A DNA stretch of 64,000 bases from the NCBI RefSeq assembly GCF_000762875.2, contig NZ_JRMP02000004.1:62001-126000 (forward strand), read 5' to 3'. Below the pieces are notes generated by a model. It had not been told where the DNA came from, did not search any database, and saw only the letters and a program-made list of their open reading frames with translations. The DNA comes from Helicobacter saguini. GTDB taxonomy: Bacteria; Campylobacterota; Campylobacteria; Campylobacterales; Helicobacteraceae. The stretch's first letter is position 1, and each line of letters begins with the position of its first letter. The translations under genes were made by a program, and so were the position numbers. Positions 8,834-15,138 of this stretch are shown piece by piece.

Positions 8834-9352
8834 ATGTTTGCTAGATTTTGTGTGATATTATTTTGTGTATGTGTTCTAAGTGCGGAAGATTCCGCAAGTC
8901 TTAGTGATGATAAAGAAGATACTAAAGTGTCTTACACACTGCAAGAGGTCGAGCAAATGTGCGAGAATAAAAACGCTAGTGCTTGTGCGTCTCTTGGGCT
9001 GGAATATCTTTATGGGCTAAGCCTTAAGCAGGATGTAAAAAAGGCTTTAGACTATATGCAAAAGGCGTGTGATGGTGGCTTTGCACCTTCGTGTGGCACT
9101 CTTAGTGTTATGTATGAAAAAGGCACGGCAGACCCATATCTAAGCGATATGCCAACCATCAAAAAGGACTTGAAAAAAGCCTTTAAATTCGCGCAAAAAG
9201 GCTGCGATTTAAATAATATAGGTATGTGTGCTAGGCTAGGCGAGTATTATGCAAATGGCGAAGTCGTGGCTAAAGATTCTAAAAAATCAAAGGAATTTTT
9301 TAAAAAAGCGTGTGATTTAGGGTATAAAGAAATTTGTAATAAGGGGGAATAG
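8834..9352 (+). CDS. Sel1-like (Hcp family) cysteine-rich secreted protein
   Basis: This is a 172-residue protein with a signal peptide (MFARFCVILFCVCVLSAED) followed by Sel1-like repeats (36-40 residues), each with a Cys pair: CENKNASACASLGLEYLYG, ACDGGFAPSCGTLSVMYEKG, GCDLNNIGMCARLGEYYANG, ACDLGYKEIC. The Cys spacing is that of the Helicobacter cysteine-rich proteins, in which each repeat is closed by a disulfide. Those proteins are periplasmic or secreted and some bind penicillin or stimulate host cells; the specific role here is unknown. An AAGGATAAAAA ribosome-binding site precedes the ATG. A full TAGAATCTAGATTCTA palindrome lies directly on the stop codon. Confidence 0.85.
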   Translation: MFARFCVILFCVCVLSAEDSASLSDDKEDTKVSYTLQEVEQMCENKNASACASLGLEYLYGLSLKQDVKKALDYMQKACDGGFAPSCGTLSVMYEKGTADPYLSDMPTIKKDLKKAFKFAQKGCDLNNIGMCARLGEYYANGEVVAKDSKKSKEFFKKACDLGYKEICNKGE

Positions 9353-9437
9353 AATCTAGATTCTATAAAACATTTTAACTTAAACTCTATATTTTTATGA
9401 TAAGATGTTTGGCATTTTTATTTATTAGGAGAAAAGA

Positions 9438-9822
9438 GTGAAAAATAAGTTTTTGATGTGTGTGGTTGCGTTTTTATCGCTTTTTATTGTAGCGTGTAGC
9501 TCGAATAATCCAAAGGATGTCGCTATATCTTTTGTAGAAGAGATTTATAAGCACGGCGATAGCGAGGACGCTTTAAAATACCTTGCTTTGCCTAGTGATG
9601 AAGGCACTAAGTCATTGATGTTAGGCAAGATTTCTTAGCCACACAGCAAGTGCAGGAGAAAACAAAAGAGTGGGGCGGTGTGAAAAATATAGAAGTGGTA
9701 AGCGAGGATGTCAAAGAAAATACCGCAAATGTAAAGCTAAAAATCATATATGAAAATGGTAAGGAAATGCCTGAAAACATAAAACTTAAAAAAGTTAATG
9801 GGCAGTGGAAAATATCAATGTA
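9438..9822 (+). pseudogene. Small lipoprotein (DUF4878-like) gene broken by one frameshift
   Basis: The first frame encodes MKNKFLMCVVAFLSLFIVACSSN, a lipoprotein signal with lipobox IVAC, and NPKDVAISFVEEIYKHGDSEDALKYL, then stops at 9638. A one-base shift near 9630 continues as DFLATQQVQEKTKEWGG, VKNIEVVSEDV, NVKLKIIYENGKEMP and LKKVNGQWKISM to a TAG at 9822. The reconstructed 128 residues resemble small DUF4878/lumazine-binding-fold lipoproteins, which typically end in a conserved KVNGxWKI. The missing base is not in a long homopolymer, so a sequencing error is possible. Confidence 0.65.
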
Positions 9823-9825
9823 GTT

Positions 9826-10440
9826 ATGAAAATATGTTTGCTGCTTTGTTTTATATGCTCTAGCTTAAATGATTGCGCATTAAAAAGTATCGCTGCTTTT
9901 AAGGTTGGCGATATTATTTTGCGAGAGGGAAGCGACCTAGATAGCCTCTTAATAAAGCAAGTAATTAAGGATAAATACACGCACATAGGGCTAATCATAT
10001 CCATAAATCCTTTGCAAATACTACACGCCACGACAAATGATAATCAAGCTAAGCAAAATCAAGTGATAATAAGTAGCTTTAATGAATATATTTCACACGC
10101 TAAAAGTGTGGCTGTGCGAAGGCTTAATTTGTCGCAAAATGCAAGGGAAAATATTGCCTTAGATTCTAAAAAATGGGTAGGAAAAGCCTTTGTATTAGAA
10201 TCTAGGACTTTTGATTTTAGTAACGGCGATTTAGATTCTAAGTTTAAATCTTTAGATTCTAAAAGCGATGTAAATGCGCTTTATTGCACGACTTTATTAG
10301 AATCTATTTTGAGAAAATATACTAATATTACATTTAAATATACTTATGTGGATTTTCCACTTTTTCGTGGATATTACTTGTTGCCAAAGGCTTTTATGGA
10401 GCATTCTAGGGAAATTTTTAGCCTTGATATTGCTAGATGA
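9826..10440 (+). CDS. Secreted permuted papain-like peptidase/amidase (YiiX/C92-like)
   Basis: The start is best placed at the ATG at 9826, four bases after the stop of the preceding frame; it gives a signal peptide (MKICLLLCFICSSLNDCALK). The mature part has FKVGDIILREGSDLDSLLI, then YTHIGLIISINPLQILHATT, and later ALYCTTLLESILRKY. This His-first, Cys-later order is that of the permuted NlpC/P60-papain YiiX family (DUF830, peptidase C92). The likely catalytic residues are the His of YTHIG and the Cys of YCTTL. It would act in the periplasm or outside on an amide or thioester bond; the substrate is unknown. Octamers add ALDSKKW and DLDSKFKSLDSK between the motifs without removing them. Confidence 0.72.
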   Translation: MKICLLLCFICSSLNDCALKSIAAFKVGDIILREGSDLDSLLIKQVIKDKYTHIGLIISINPLQILHATTNDNQAKQNQVIISSFNEYISHAKSVAVRRLNLSQNARENIALDSKKWVGKAFVLESRTFDFSNGDLDSKFKSLDSKSDVNALYCTTLLESILRKYTNITFKYTYVDFPLFRGYYLLPKAFMEHSREIFSLDIAR

Positions 10441-10454
10441 TTTGTTTTTAGAAA

Positions 10455-10630
10455 TGTTATATGAGAATCTAGATTCTATAAATATTTTTCTATCTTAAAG
10501 AGTGATTGGGCACGAATAGATGAAAAAAATATTTAAAAATTAAAGCTAGATTTTATTTTTACTTTACAAATTTCCTAACGCCGCTCACCGCCCCTTTAAA
10601 AATATTTTATAGAATCTAGATTCTATCCTT
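10455..10630. repeat. Composite intergenic repeat with terminal TAGAATCTAGATTCTA palindromes
   Basis: Between convergent genes the spacer begins with GAGAATCTAGATTCTATAAATATTTTTC and ends with TATAGAATCTAGATTCTATCC. In between it holds the A/T stem pair AAATATTTTTC and GAAAAAAATATTT around a G-rich block, then TTTACAAATTTCCTAACGCCGCTCACCGCCCC. The order of modules matches the copies at 15.0, 28.3 and 60.1 kb. No gene is visible. Confidence 0.7.
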
Positions 10631-11156
10631 TCCCAAAGTTACCATAATTTAATATATTTATGCCAAAAGTTATAGAATTTATAATGATAAAACTACCTAA
10701 AAATGCAAAAATACTAACTTTCCCTGCTATGAGTGCGACATAAGGCACAAAGCAGCAAAGAAAGCCAAAATATATAATAAGGATACCAAAAGCAAAGTTT
10801 ATGTTAAACATTTCAAGGAAATTTAGCGACCAAGATAAAATTATAAAAATTATAATATATGAAAATATCCCTATATAGATTCTATAACTTTTTATGCTAA
10901 AAGTTTGCGAAATGCTAGCTATTAAAAATATACAAAATATTAAAATTACACAAGAAATTATAATAGCCACATAGCCACTAAAATTAGTAATAAAATTCGC
11001 CACAAAAAGCAAAAAAATAGCCGCACAAATGCCTATCACACTAATAGAAATAACCCTAAAAAGCCCCCTAAAAAATCCACTAAAATCAGCCTTAAATTCC
11101 TTTTTTAAATCCAAATTTTCAAAATCTATATAATCTTTATTTTTAGAATCTTTCAA
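10623..11156 (-). CDS. Small polytopic membrane protein of unknown function
   Basis: This is a 177-residue protein with a short charged N-terminus (KDSKNKDYIDFENLDLKKEF) followed by five or so hydrophobic segments between residues 30 and 172. No signature is recognised. It lies downstream of the BECR-like nuclease gene on the same strand, separated by about 290 bp containing a palindromic repeat. A 130-bp duplicate of its 3' end lies at 5696-5840, in the same neighbourhood as the broken nuclease copy. The repeated association could mean a nuclease and a membrane immunity or export partner, but the distance and the different gene order argue for caution. Confidence 0.55.
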   Translation of the reverse strand: MKDSKNKDYIDFENLDLKKEFKADFSGFFRGLFRVISISVIGICAAIFLLFVANFITNFSGYVAIIISCVILIFCIFLIASISQTFSIKSYRIYIGIFSYIIIFIILSWSLNFLEMFNINFAFGILIIYFGFLCCFVPYVALIAGKVSIFAFLGSFIIINSITFGINILNYGNFGKG

Positions 11157-11204
11157 GCTTTTCCTTTGAATGTAGATTCTGTAATTTTATCTTGTAAAAG
11201 TTGG

Positions 11205-11300
11205 GATTTATAGAATCTAGATTCTATAAATATTTTTGACCTATCGCCCACCCACCACCCTTTTTAAAAAAACGTGGATAGAATCTAGATTCTATAATTT
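11205..11300. repeat. Short composite intergenic repeat
   Basis: Two full palindromes (TATAGAATCTAGATTCTATAAA and ATAGAATCTAGATTCTATAATT, outer bases included) flank CCTATCGCCCACCCACCACCC and a run of A and T. It lies in the leader or upstream region of the membrane protein gene. It looks like a minimal form of the longer repeat, keeping only the palindromes and one C-rich block. Confidence 0.65.
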
Positions 11301-11382
11301 TGTATCATTCCTAAATTCCTTGACTTTTGGGTATTAAAATATTAAAATATGTGTGTTTTTGTAATGTTGAGACTAACGGACA

Positions 11383-11441
11383 CCCCCATGCCCTTAGTTC
11401 CATAACATTGCAAAAAATCGCTAAGGATTTTAGCATGGGGG
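11383..11441 (-). other. Bulged stem-loop directly downstream of the BECR-like gene
   Basis: CCCCCATGC at 11383-11391 pairs perfectly with GCATGGGGG at 11433-11441. The inner six-base stem CCTTAG (11392-11397) pairs with CTAAGG (11421-11426), leaving a six-base bulge. The structure starts two bases after the TGA stop of the nuclease gene. No T-run follows on either strand, so it is not a classical terminator. The region after the broken copy 1 stop (about 3545-3625) has related loop sequence (GTTTTTTGCGTAAT versus GATTTTTTGCAATG) and its own CCGCA/TGCGG pairing. Confidence 0.55.
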
Positions 11442-11443
11442 AA

Positions 11444-11905
11444 TCATAACTTAGCGATATTTTTTAGCTCGATACTATATATACGATTTCCTTTATTTTT
11501 ACCATATAATGTTTCTTTTAAAGTTATTAAAATTTGAATTTTTTTGCCATTTAGTTTCAATATAGCGATATAACGTGGAATCAAAATATCAACTTTATCA
11601 TTTTTTAAATCAAGCTGAATCTCTTTAAGTCTCGCATTTTTATATAAATTTAGAATCTGCTCTGCTGCTGCAATGTGCTCGTTATCATTAAATCCATTCG
11701 CTGCACTTTTATCCATCGCAGTATCGCTACTTATTTTGCTAACGCCTTTTTTAGTCAATATAGCCACGCGTCCATCGTGCTTATTTCTAATGGGTTTATT
11801 GATAAAAGGTTCTAAATTAGCATGCAAAATTTCACGCAACTGCGGACGTGTTTTAACATTATTTGTCGTTTGAATTTCTAGTAATTTATTAGAATCTTTT
11901 GCCAC
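11444..11905 (-). CDS. Putative BECR-fold (barnase/colicin E5-like) endoribonuclease domain protein
   Basis: This is a 153-residue protein without a signal peptide. Conserved with the broken copy at 3626-4070 are LREIL/WREYL, EPFINKPIRNKHDGRVAIL, KISSDTAMDKSAANG, AAAEQILNLYKNARLKEIQ and IPRY. The C-terminal strand pattern KIQILITLKETLYGKNKGNRIYSIEL is also shared. That tail resembles phage- and MuF-associated Barnase/EndoU/ColicinE5-RelE nucleases, where a conserved (K/R)E(S/T) and a Tyr-Ser-Ile strand surround the active site. If correct it would cut RNA as a toxin or effector; no immunity gene is obvious. The start ATG is followed by the octamer (AKDSNK). The upstream neighbour ccoI on the same strand ends only about 20 bp away. 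Confidence 0.6.
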   Translation of the reverse strand: MAKDSNKLLEIQTTNNVKTRPQLREILHANLEPFINKPIRNKHDGRVAILTKKGVSKISSDTAMDKSAANGFNDNEHIAAAEQILNLYKNARLKEIQLDLKNDKVDILIPRYIAILKLNGKKIQILITLKETLYGKNKGNRIYSIELKNIAKL

Positions 11906-11924
11906 ATTTTACCTTTTTTAGAAT

Positions 11925-14822
11925 CTAGATTCTATCTTTGTATAGTCGCAGGGAGTTTAGGACGACACAAAGCGAGCTAAGGCTCATAAAAAGGGCGGCA
12001 AAAAGTGGGATTACTTGTCCGCTTAAAGCGAAAGGAATTGCTAAAGTGTTGTAGGCTAGGCTCATTACTAGGTTTTGCTTTATGCGATTAAATGTTAGCT
12101 TTGAGATTTTAAAGGCTTTTTGCAATGTGTCGAGTTTATCGTCCAAAATTATCACATCGCTTTGATTTATGCTAATATCACTGCCGCTGCCCATTGCGAT
12201 GGCGACTTGTGCGTATTTTAATGCGAGTGAATCATTTAGTCCATCGCCTATCATTACGACATTGTTTTTTATTTTTTTGGAATCTTTATTAATAATAGGG
12301 CTTTGGTTTTTAGATTCTATGTTAGAAATATGGGGCGTTTGGTTTTTAGAATCTAGATTCTGTGATTTGTTGGAATCTTGCGTGTTAGATTCTATATTTT
12401 TTGTATCAAATGCAAACGCAGGATTTGCATTTTTCACGTCCAAAGTCCCACCACGCCCTCCCACTAAAGAATGTGAAAAATTCAAATCCTGCGTTTGCCC
12501 TCCAGCCACGCCATTAGATTCTGTGGAATTTATAGAATCTTTACTATTTTGAAAATCCGCCCTTTGAATCTGCCTTGAATCCAAAGTCCCGCCCATTCCC
12601 TCCCTTTGAATATTTAAGGCAGATTCAAAGGGCGAATTTTCTTTAGATTCTATGATTTTTTTCACAATTTCTGCTTTTTGCAATGGCGTCACTTCCGCGT
12701 AAAATTCATTTATCCCTAACTCATTTGCTAGACTTCCAACGACTTGAAATCTATCGCCACTTAGCATAATTAAGCGCTTTTTATTTTTTTTAAGATAATT
12801 TATAAGTGATTTTGCATTTTCTTTTATGCAATCTTGCAGGTAGAAAATATGCGTGATTTTAAAACTAGATTCTATAGAATCTTTTACAAAACTCTCGCTT
12901 CCACCTATAATTTCAATATTATCGATATTTGCGATAAAGCCCTTGCCTTGAATGATTTTAAAACTATCATTATTAGATTCTATAAAATCTTTAGAATCTC
13001 CAAAATACTCCAAAATCGCCTTTGCAATAATATGCGGATTTTTTTTCATCGCTTTTATAATTATCTTACGCATTTTAGATTCACTCAAATTCTTAGAATC
13101 TTTCATCGCGATATAGAATCTTGTCGCATTTTGCAAATTAGATTCCATAGAATCTTGTTTAGATTGCCACGCTTCACTCGCAATGACAGAATCTACAACC
13201 TGCATTTTGCCTTGCGTTAAAGTGCCTGTTTTATCGAATACCACGACATTTACACGCGATAAAGATTCTAAAAACGCAGCCTTTGTGAAAATTATTCCAT
13301 TTTTAAACGCCACATTTAAGCCAACCACAGACGCAATAGGCGTAGCCAAAGCCAAAGCGCAAGGACACGCAATTACAATTACACTAACAGCGATTAACAA
13401 AGAATACTCAAAACCGCTATGCAGAGTGAAAAAATAAAAAAGAAACGCCACCGCAGCGATACTTAAAACGATTTTACTAAAAGTGCCAGAGATTCTAAAA
13501 GCAAAGTTAGCAATCGGCGGCGTGCTAAATTCGCTATCTTTCAACAAAGTCGCTAATTTGCTCAAACTAGATTCACTAAACTCACGCTCCACACGATAAA
13601 CCACCGCGTGATTTAGGGCAATCGCGCCACTTAAAACACTATCTCCAGCGACTAGATTTAGCGGCAAGGCTTCACCATTAATATTTGAATAATCAAAACT
13701 ACCGATTTTAGATTCTAAAATGCCATCGCAGCTTAGAATTTCCCCAGGCATTACTAGCAATTTATCGCCCACTTTTACGTCACTAACTGAAATCAAGCTA
13801 CCATTCACAAGACGCGCTTCTAAGGGCATTATGGCGTTTAGTTTCAATAGATTATCACTTGCTTTTTTGCGGCTTAGTAGCTCTAAAAATTTCGCACTTA
13901 ACACAAATAAAATAATCATACACACGCTCTCAAAATATGTATGCCCACTGCCGCTTAGCCACGCAAAAATGGAGTAGCAATACACAAGCGTTGTGCCAGA
14001 AATCACAAGCGTCTCCATTCCTATCACGCCATTTTTAGCCCCCTTAAACGCCTGTTTATAAAACCCACTAGCGCAAAAGAAAAGCACCGGCGTAGCAAGC
14101 AAGAAACTCGCAAGATTAAGGATATTACTAGAAATCGCGTCAATCCCACTAAAAAGCCCCATATACTGCCCGACATTCACCCACATAATATTCATCGTGC
14201 AGAAAATCGCCACGACAAGCTTAATGTAGTATTTATTATTGCGTTTCGTGGTCGTGGTTTCCTTGTCATTTGCGTCATAGATAATTGCGTTGTAGCCGAT
14301 ATTTTGGATAGTTTGCACGATTTGTTTAAGGCTAATTTCATCATCATAAAACTGCACTTTTGCCTTAAAAGTTGTGTAATTTATCGCGACAGATTCTATG
14401 CCATTTAGTGAATTTAGAATTTGCTCATTAAGCCACACACACGCCGCACACATCGCACCATCAAGGATAAAATGGACTTCTTTTAGATTATTTTTATTAG
14501 CAATTTCTTTTATATATTTTTGTTTAAAATTGATAGAATCATAATTTATATCGTTGATGGATTCTGTAACTTTTTTTGTTTGTAGTTGCGTATTTCCTAA
14601 CTTTGTATAAAAAGATTCTAAATTATTTTCTTTTAATAAATCATAGGCTAATTCACAACCATTACAACAAAAATAAAGCACCTGCTTAGATTCTAACAAT
14701 GGAGATTCTAAAGAGCCAGATTCTAACAACCCCCCTTTCAATGAGGAATTTTCCACAACCACGCGTTTTAAAACCCCCAAATCATACTCTTGCTTACAAT
14801 GCGAACACGCCACTTTTCCCAT
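11925..14822 (-). CDS. ccoI: Copper-transporting P1B-type ATPase, CcoI/FixI family, with a P-domain insert
   Basis: The N-terminal metal-binding region has CSHCKQ (C6/C9) and FCCNGCELAYDLL near residue 52, features of CcoI/FixI and not of CopA. It is followed by a heavy-metal-associated domain with GAMCAACVW near 121. Eight membrane segments follow, with the CPCALALATP ion-binding motif near 488, then DKTGTLTQG (phosphorylated Asp) near 535. CcoI supplies copper to cbb3 cytochrome oxidase in the inner membrane. GDGLNDSLALK comes only near residue 859, because about 125 residues of octamer and palindromic-element sequence (about 724-850) separate it from the TPLQKAEIVKKI motif, a gap of under 20 residues in normal relatives. 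A second repeat-derived stretch (SVIASEAWQSKQDS) follows the phosphorylation site. At 965 residues it is some 150 longer than usual. All catalytic motifs survive, so activity is plausible. Confidence 0.87.
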   Translation of the reverse strand: MGKVACSHCKQEYDLGVLKRVVVENSSLKGGLLESGSLESPLLESKQVLYFCCNGCELAYDLLKENNLESFYTKLGNTQLQTKKVTESINDINYDSINFKQKYIKEIANKNNLKEVHFILDGAMCAACVWLNEQILNSLNGIESVAINYTTFKAKVQFYDDEISLKQIVQTIQNIGYNAIIYDANDKETTTTKRNNKYYIKLVVAIFCTMNIMWVNVGQYMGLFSGIDAISSNILNLASFLLATPVLFFCASGFYKQAFKGAKNGVIGMETLVISGTTLVYCYSIFAWLSGSGHTYFESVCMIILFVLSAKFLELLSRKKASDNLLKLNAIMPLEARLVNGSLISVSDVKVGDKLLVMPGEILSCDGILESKIGSFDYSNINGEALPLNLVAGDSVLSGAIALNHAVVYRVEREFSESSLSKLATLLKDSEFSTPPIANFAFRISGTFSKIVLSIAAVAFLFYFFTLHSGFEYSLLIAVSVIVIACPCALALATPIASVVGLNVAFKNGIIFTKAAFLESLSRVNVVVFDKTGTLTQGKMQVVDSVIASEAWQSKQDSMESNLQNATRFYIAMKDSKNLSESKMRKIIIKAMKKNPHIIAKAILEYFGDSKDFIESNNDSFKIIQGKGFIANIDNIEIIGGSESFVKDSIESSFKITHIFYLQDCIKENAKSLINYLKKNKKRLIMLSGDRFQVVGSLANELGINEFYAEVTPLQKAEIVKKIIESKENSPFESALNIQREGMGGTLDSRQIQRADFQNSKDSINSTESNGVAGGQTQDLNFSHSLVGGRGGTLDVKNANPAFAFDTKNIESNTQDSNKSQNLDSKNQTPHISNIESKNQSPIINKDSKKIKNNVVMIGDGLNDSLALKYAQVAIAMGSGSDISINQSDVIILDDKLDTLQKAFKISKLTFNRIKQNLVMSLAYNTLAIPFALSGQVIPLFAALFMSLSSLCVVLNSLRLYKDRI
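12412..12498. repeat. Long-stem palindromic element in ccoI (loop type B, first copy)
   Basis: The arms 12412-12437 and 12473-12498 are inverted copies matching at 25 of 26 positions (GCAAACGCAGGATTTG, then C or A, then ATTTTTCAC). The 35-nt loop contains CCAAAGTCCCACCACG and CCCTCCCAC. It is translated in frame on the minus strand inside the CcoI P-domain insert (LNFSHSLVGGRGGTLDVKN). Confidence 0.8.
12551..12641. repeat. Long-stem palindromic element in ccoI (loop type B, second copy)
   Basis: The arms 12551-12576 and 12616-12641 match at 25 of 26 positions when inverted (GAAAATCCGCCCTTTG, then AATCTGCCTT). The 39-nt loop contains CCAAAGTCCCGCCC and TTCCCTCCC, clearly related to the loop of the element 53 bp away, while the stems share no sequence. 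It reads in frame as ALNIQREGMGGTLDSRQIQR in the CcoI protein. Confidence 0.8.
13162..13187. repeat. Cross-phylum palindromic repeat GTCATTGCGAGTGAAGC...GCAATC in ccoI
   Basis: On the minus strand the sequence GTCATTGCGAGTGAAG followed by CGTGGCAATC is a version of the widely distributed repeat GTCATTGCGAGCGAAG...AAGCAATC, known from many unrelated bacterial genomes. It is read in frame as SVIASEAWQSK just after the CcoI phosphorylation site and is flanked by octamers. A second version lies in the TonB receptor gene at 62488-62516. Confidence 0.75.
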
Positions 14823-14934
14823 AATATAAAATCCAAAAATACAAAAATTGTTTCGAAATTATAATATCAAACACAAAAATTACGCATTAATATCAATAAA
14901 AAAAGTAATGAAAATAAAAAAACATTGTAAAATA

Positions 14935-15115
14935 TAGAATCTAGATTCTATCCACTCTAAAAGTTGGGTGGTGGGTAGGCGAGTAGGCAATTTGCAAAAA
15001 ACTAGGCAAATTTGGTAAGCCAAATAGAATCTAATTTTAAATATTTTTCTTTTTATCTATTCTCGCCCAGCCACCCTTAAGGTAGAAAAATATTTGAATA
15101 GAATCTAGAATCTAA
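14935..15115. repeat. Composite intergenic repeat upstream of ppk
   Basis: The module order is: TATAGAATCTAGATTCTATCC, a G-rich block (GTTGGGTGGTGGGTAGGCGAG), AGGCAATTTGC and GGCAAATTTGG, TAGAATCTA. Then a perfect 12-bp stem, AAATATTTTTCT (15039-15050) and AGAAAAATATTT (15084-15095), encloses CTATTCTCGCCCAGCCACCC. The end is TAGAATCTAGAATCTA. It fills most of the divergent ccoI-ppk spacer, so promoters of both genes must lie in or beside it. Confidence 0.72.
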
Positions 15116-15138
15116 AACGCAAGATAAAAGGAGAAAAT

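Noticed and set aside
11383-11441. Rho-independent terminator of the nuclease gene
   Set aside because: The stem is strong but no T-run follows in either direction, and the structure is bulged with a long loop.
3626-11905. A prophage remnant
   Set aside because: Apart from the nuclease-like domain there is no integrase, capsid, tail or lysis gene, and no attachment-site pair was seen.
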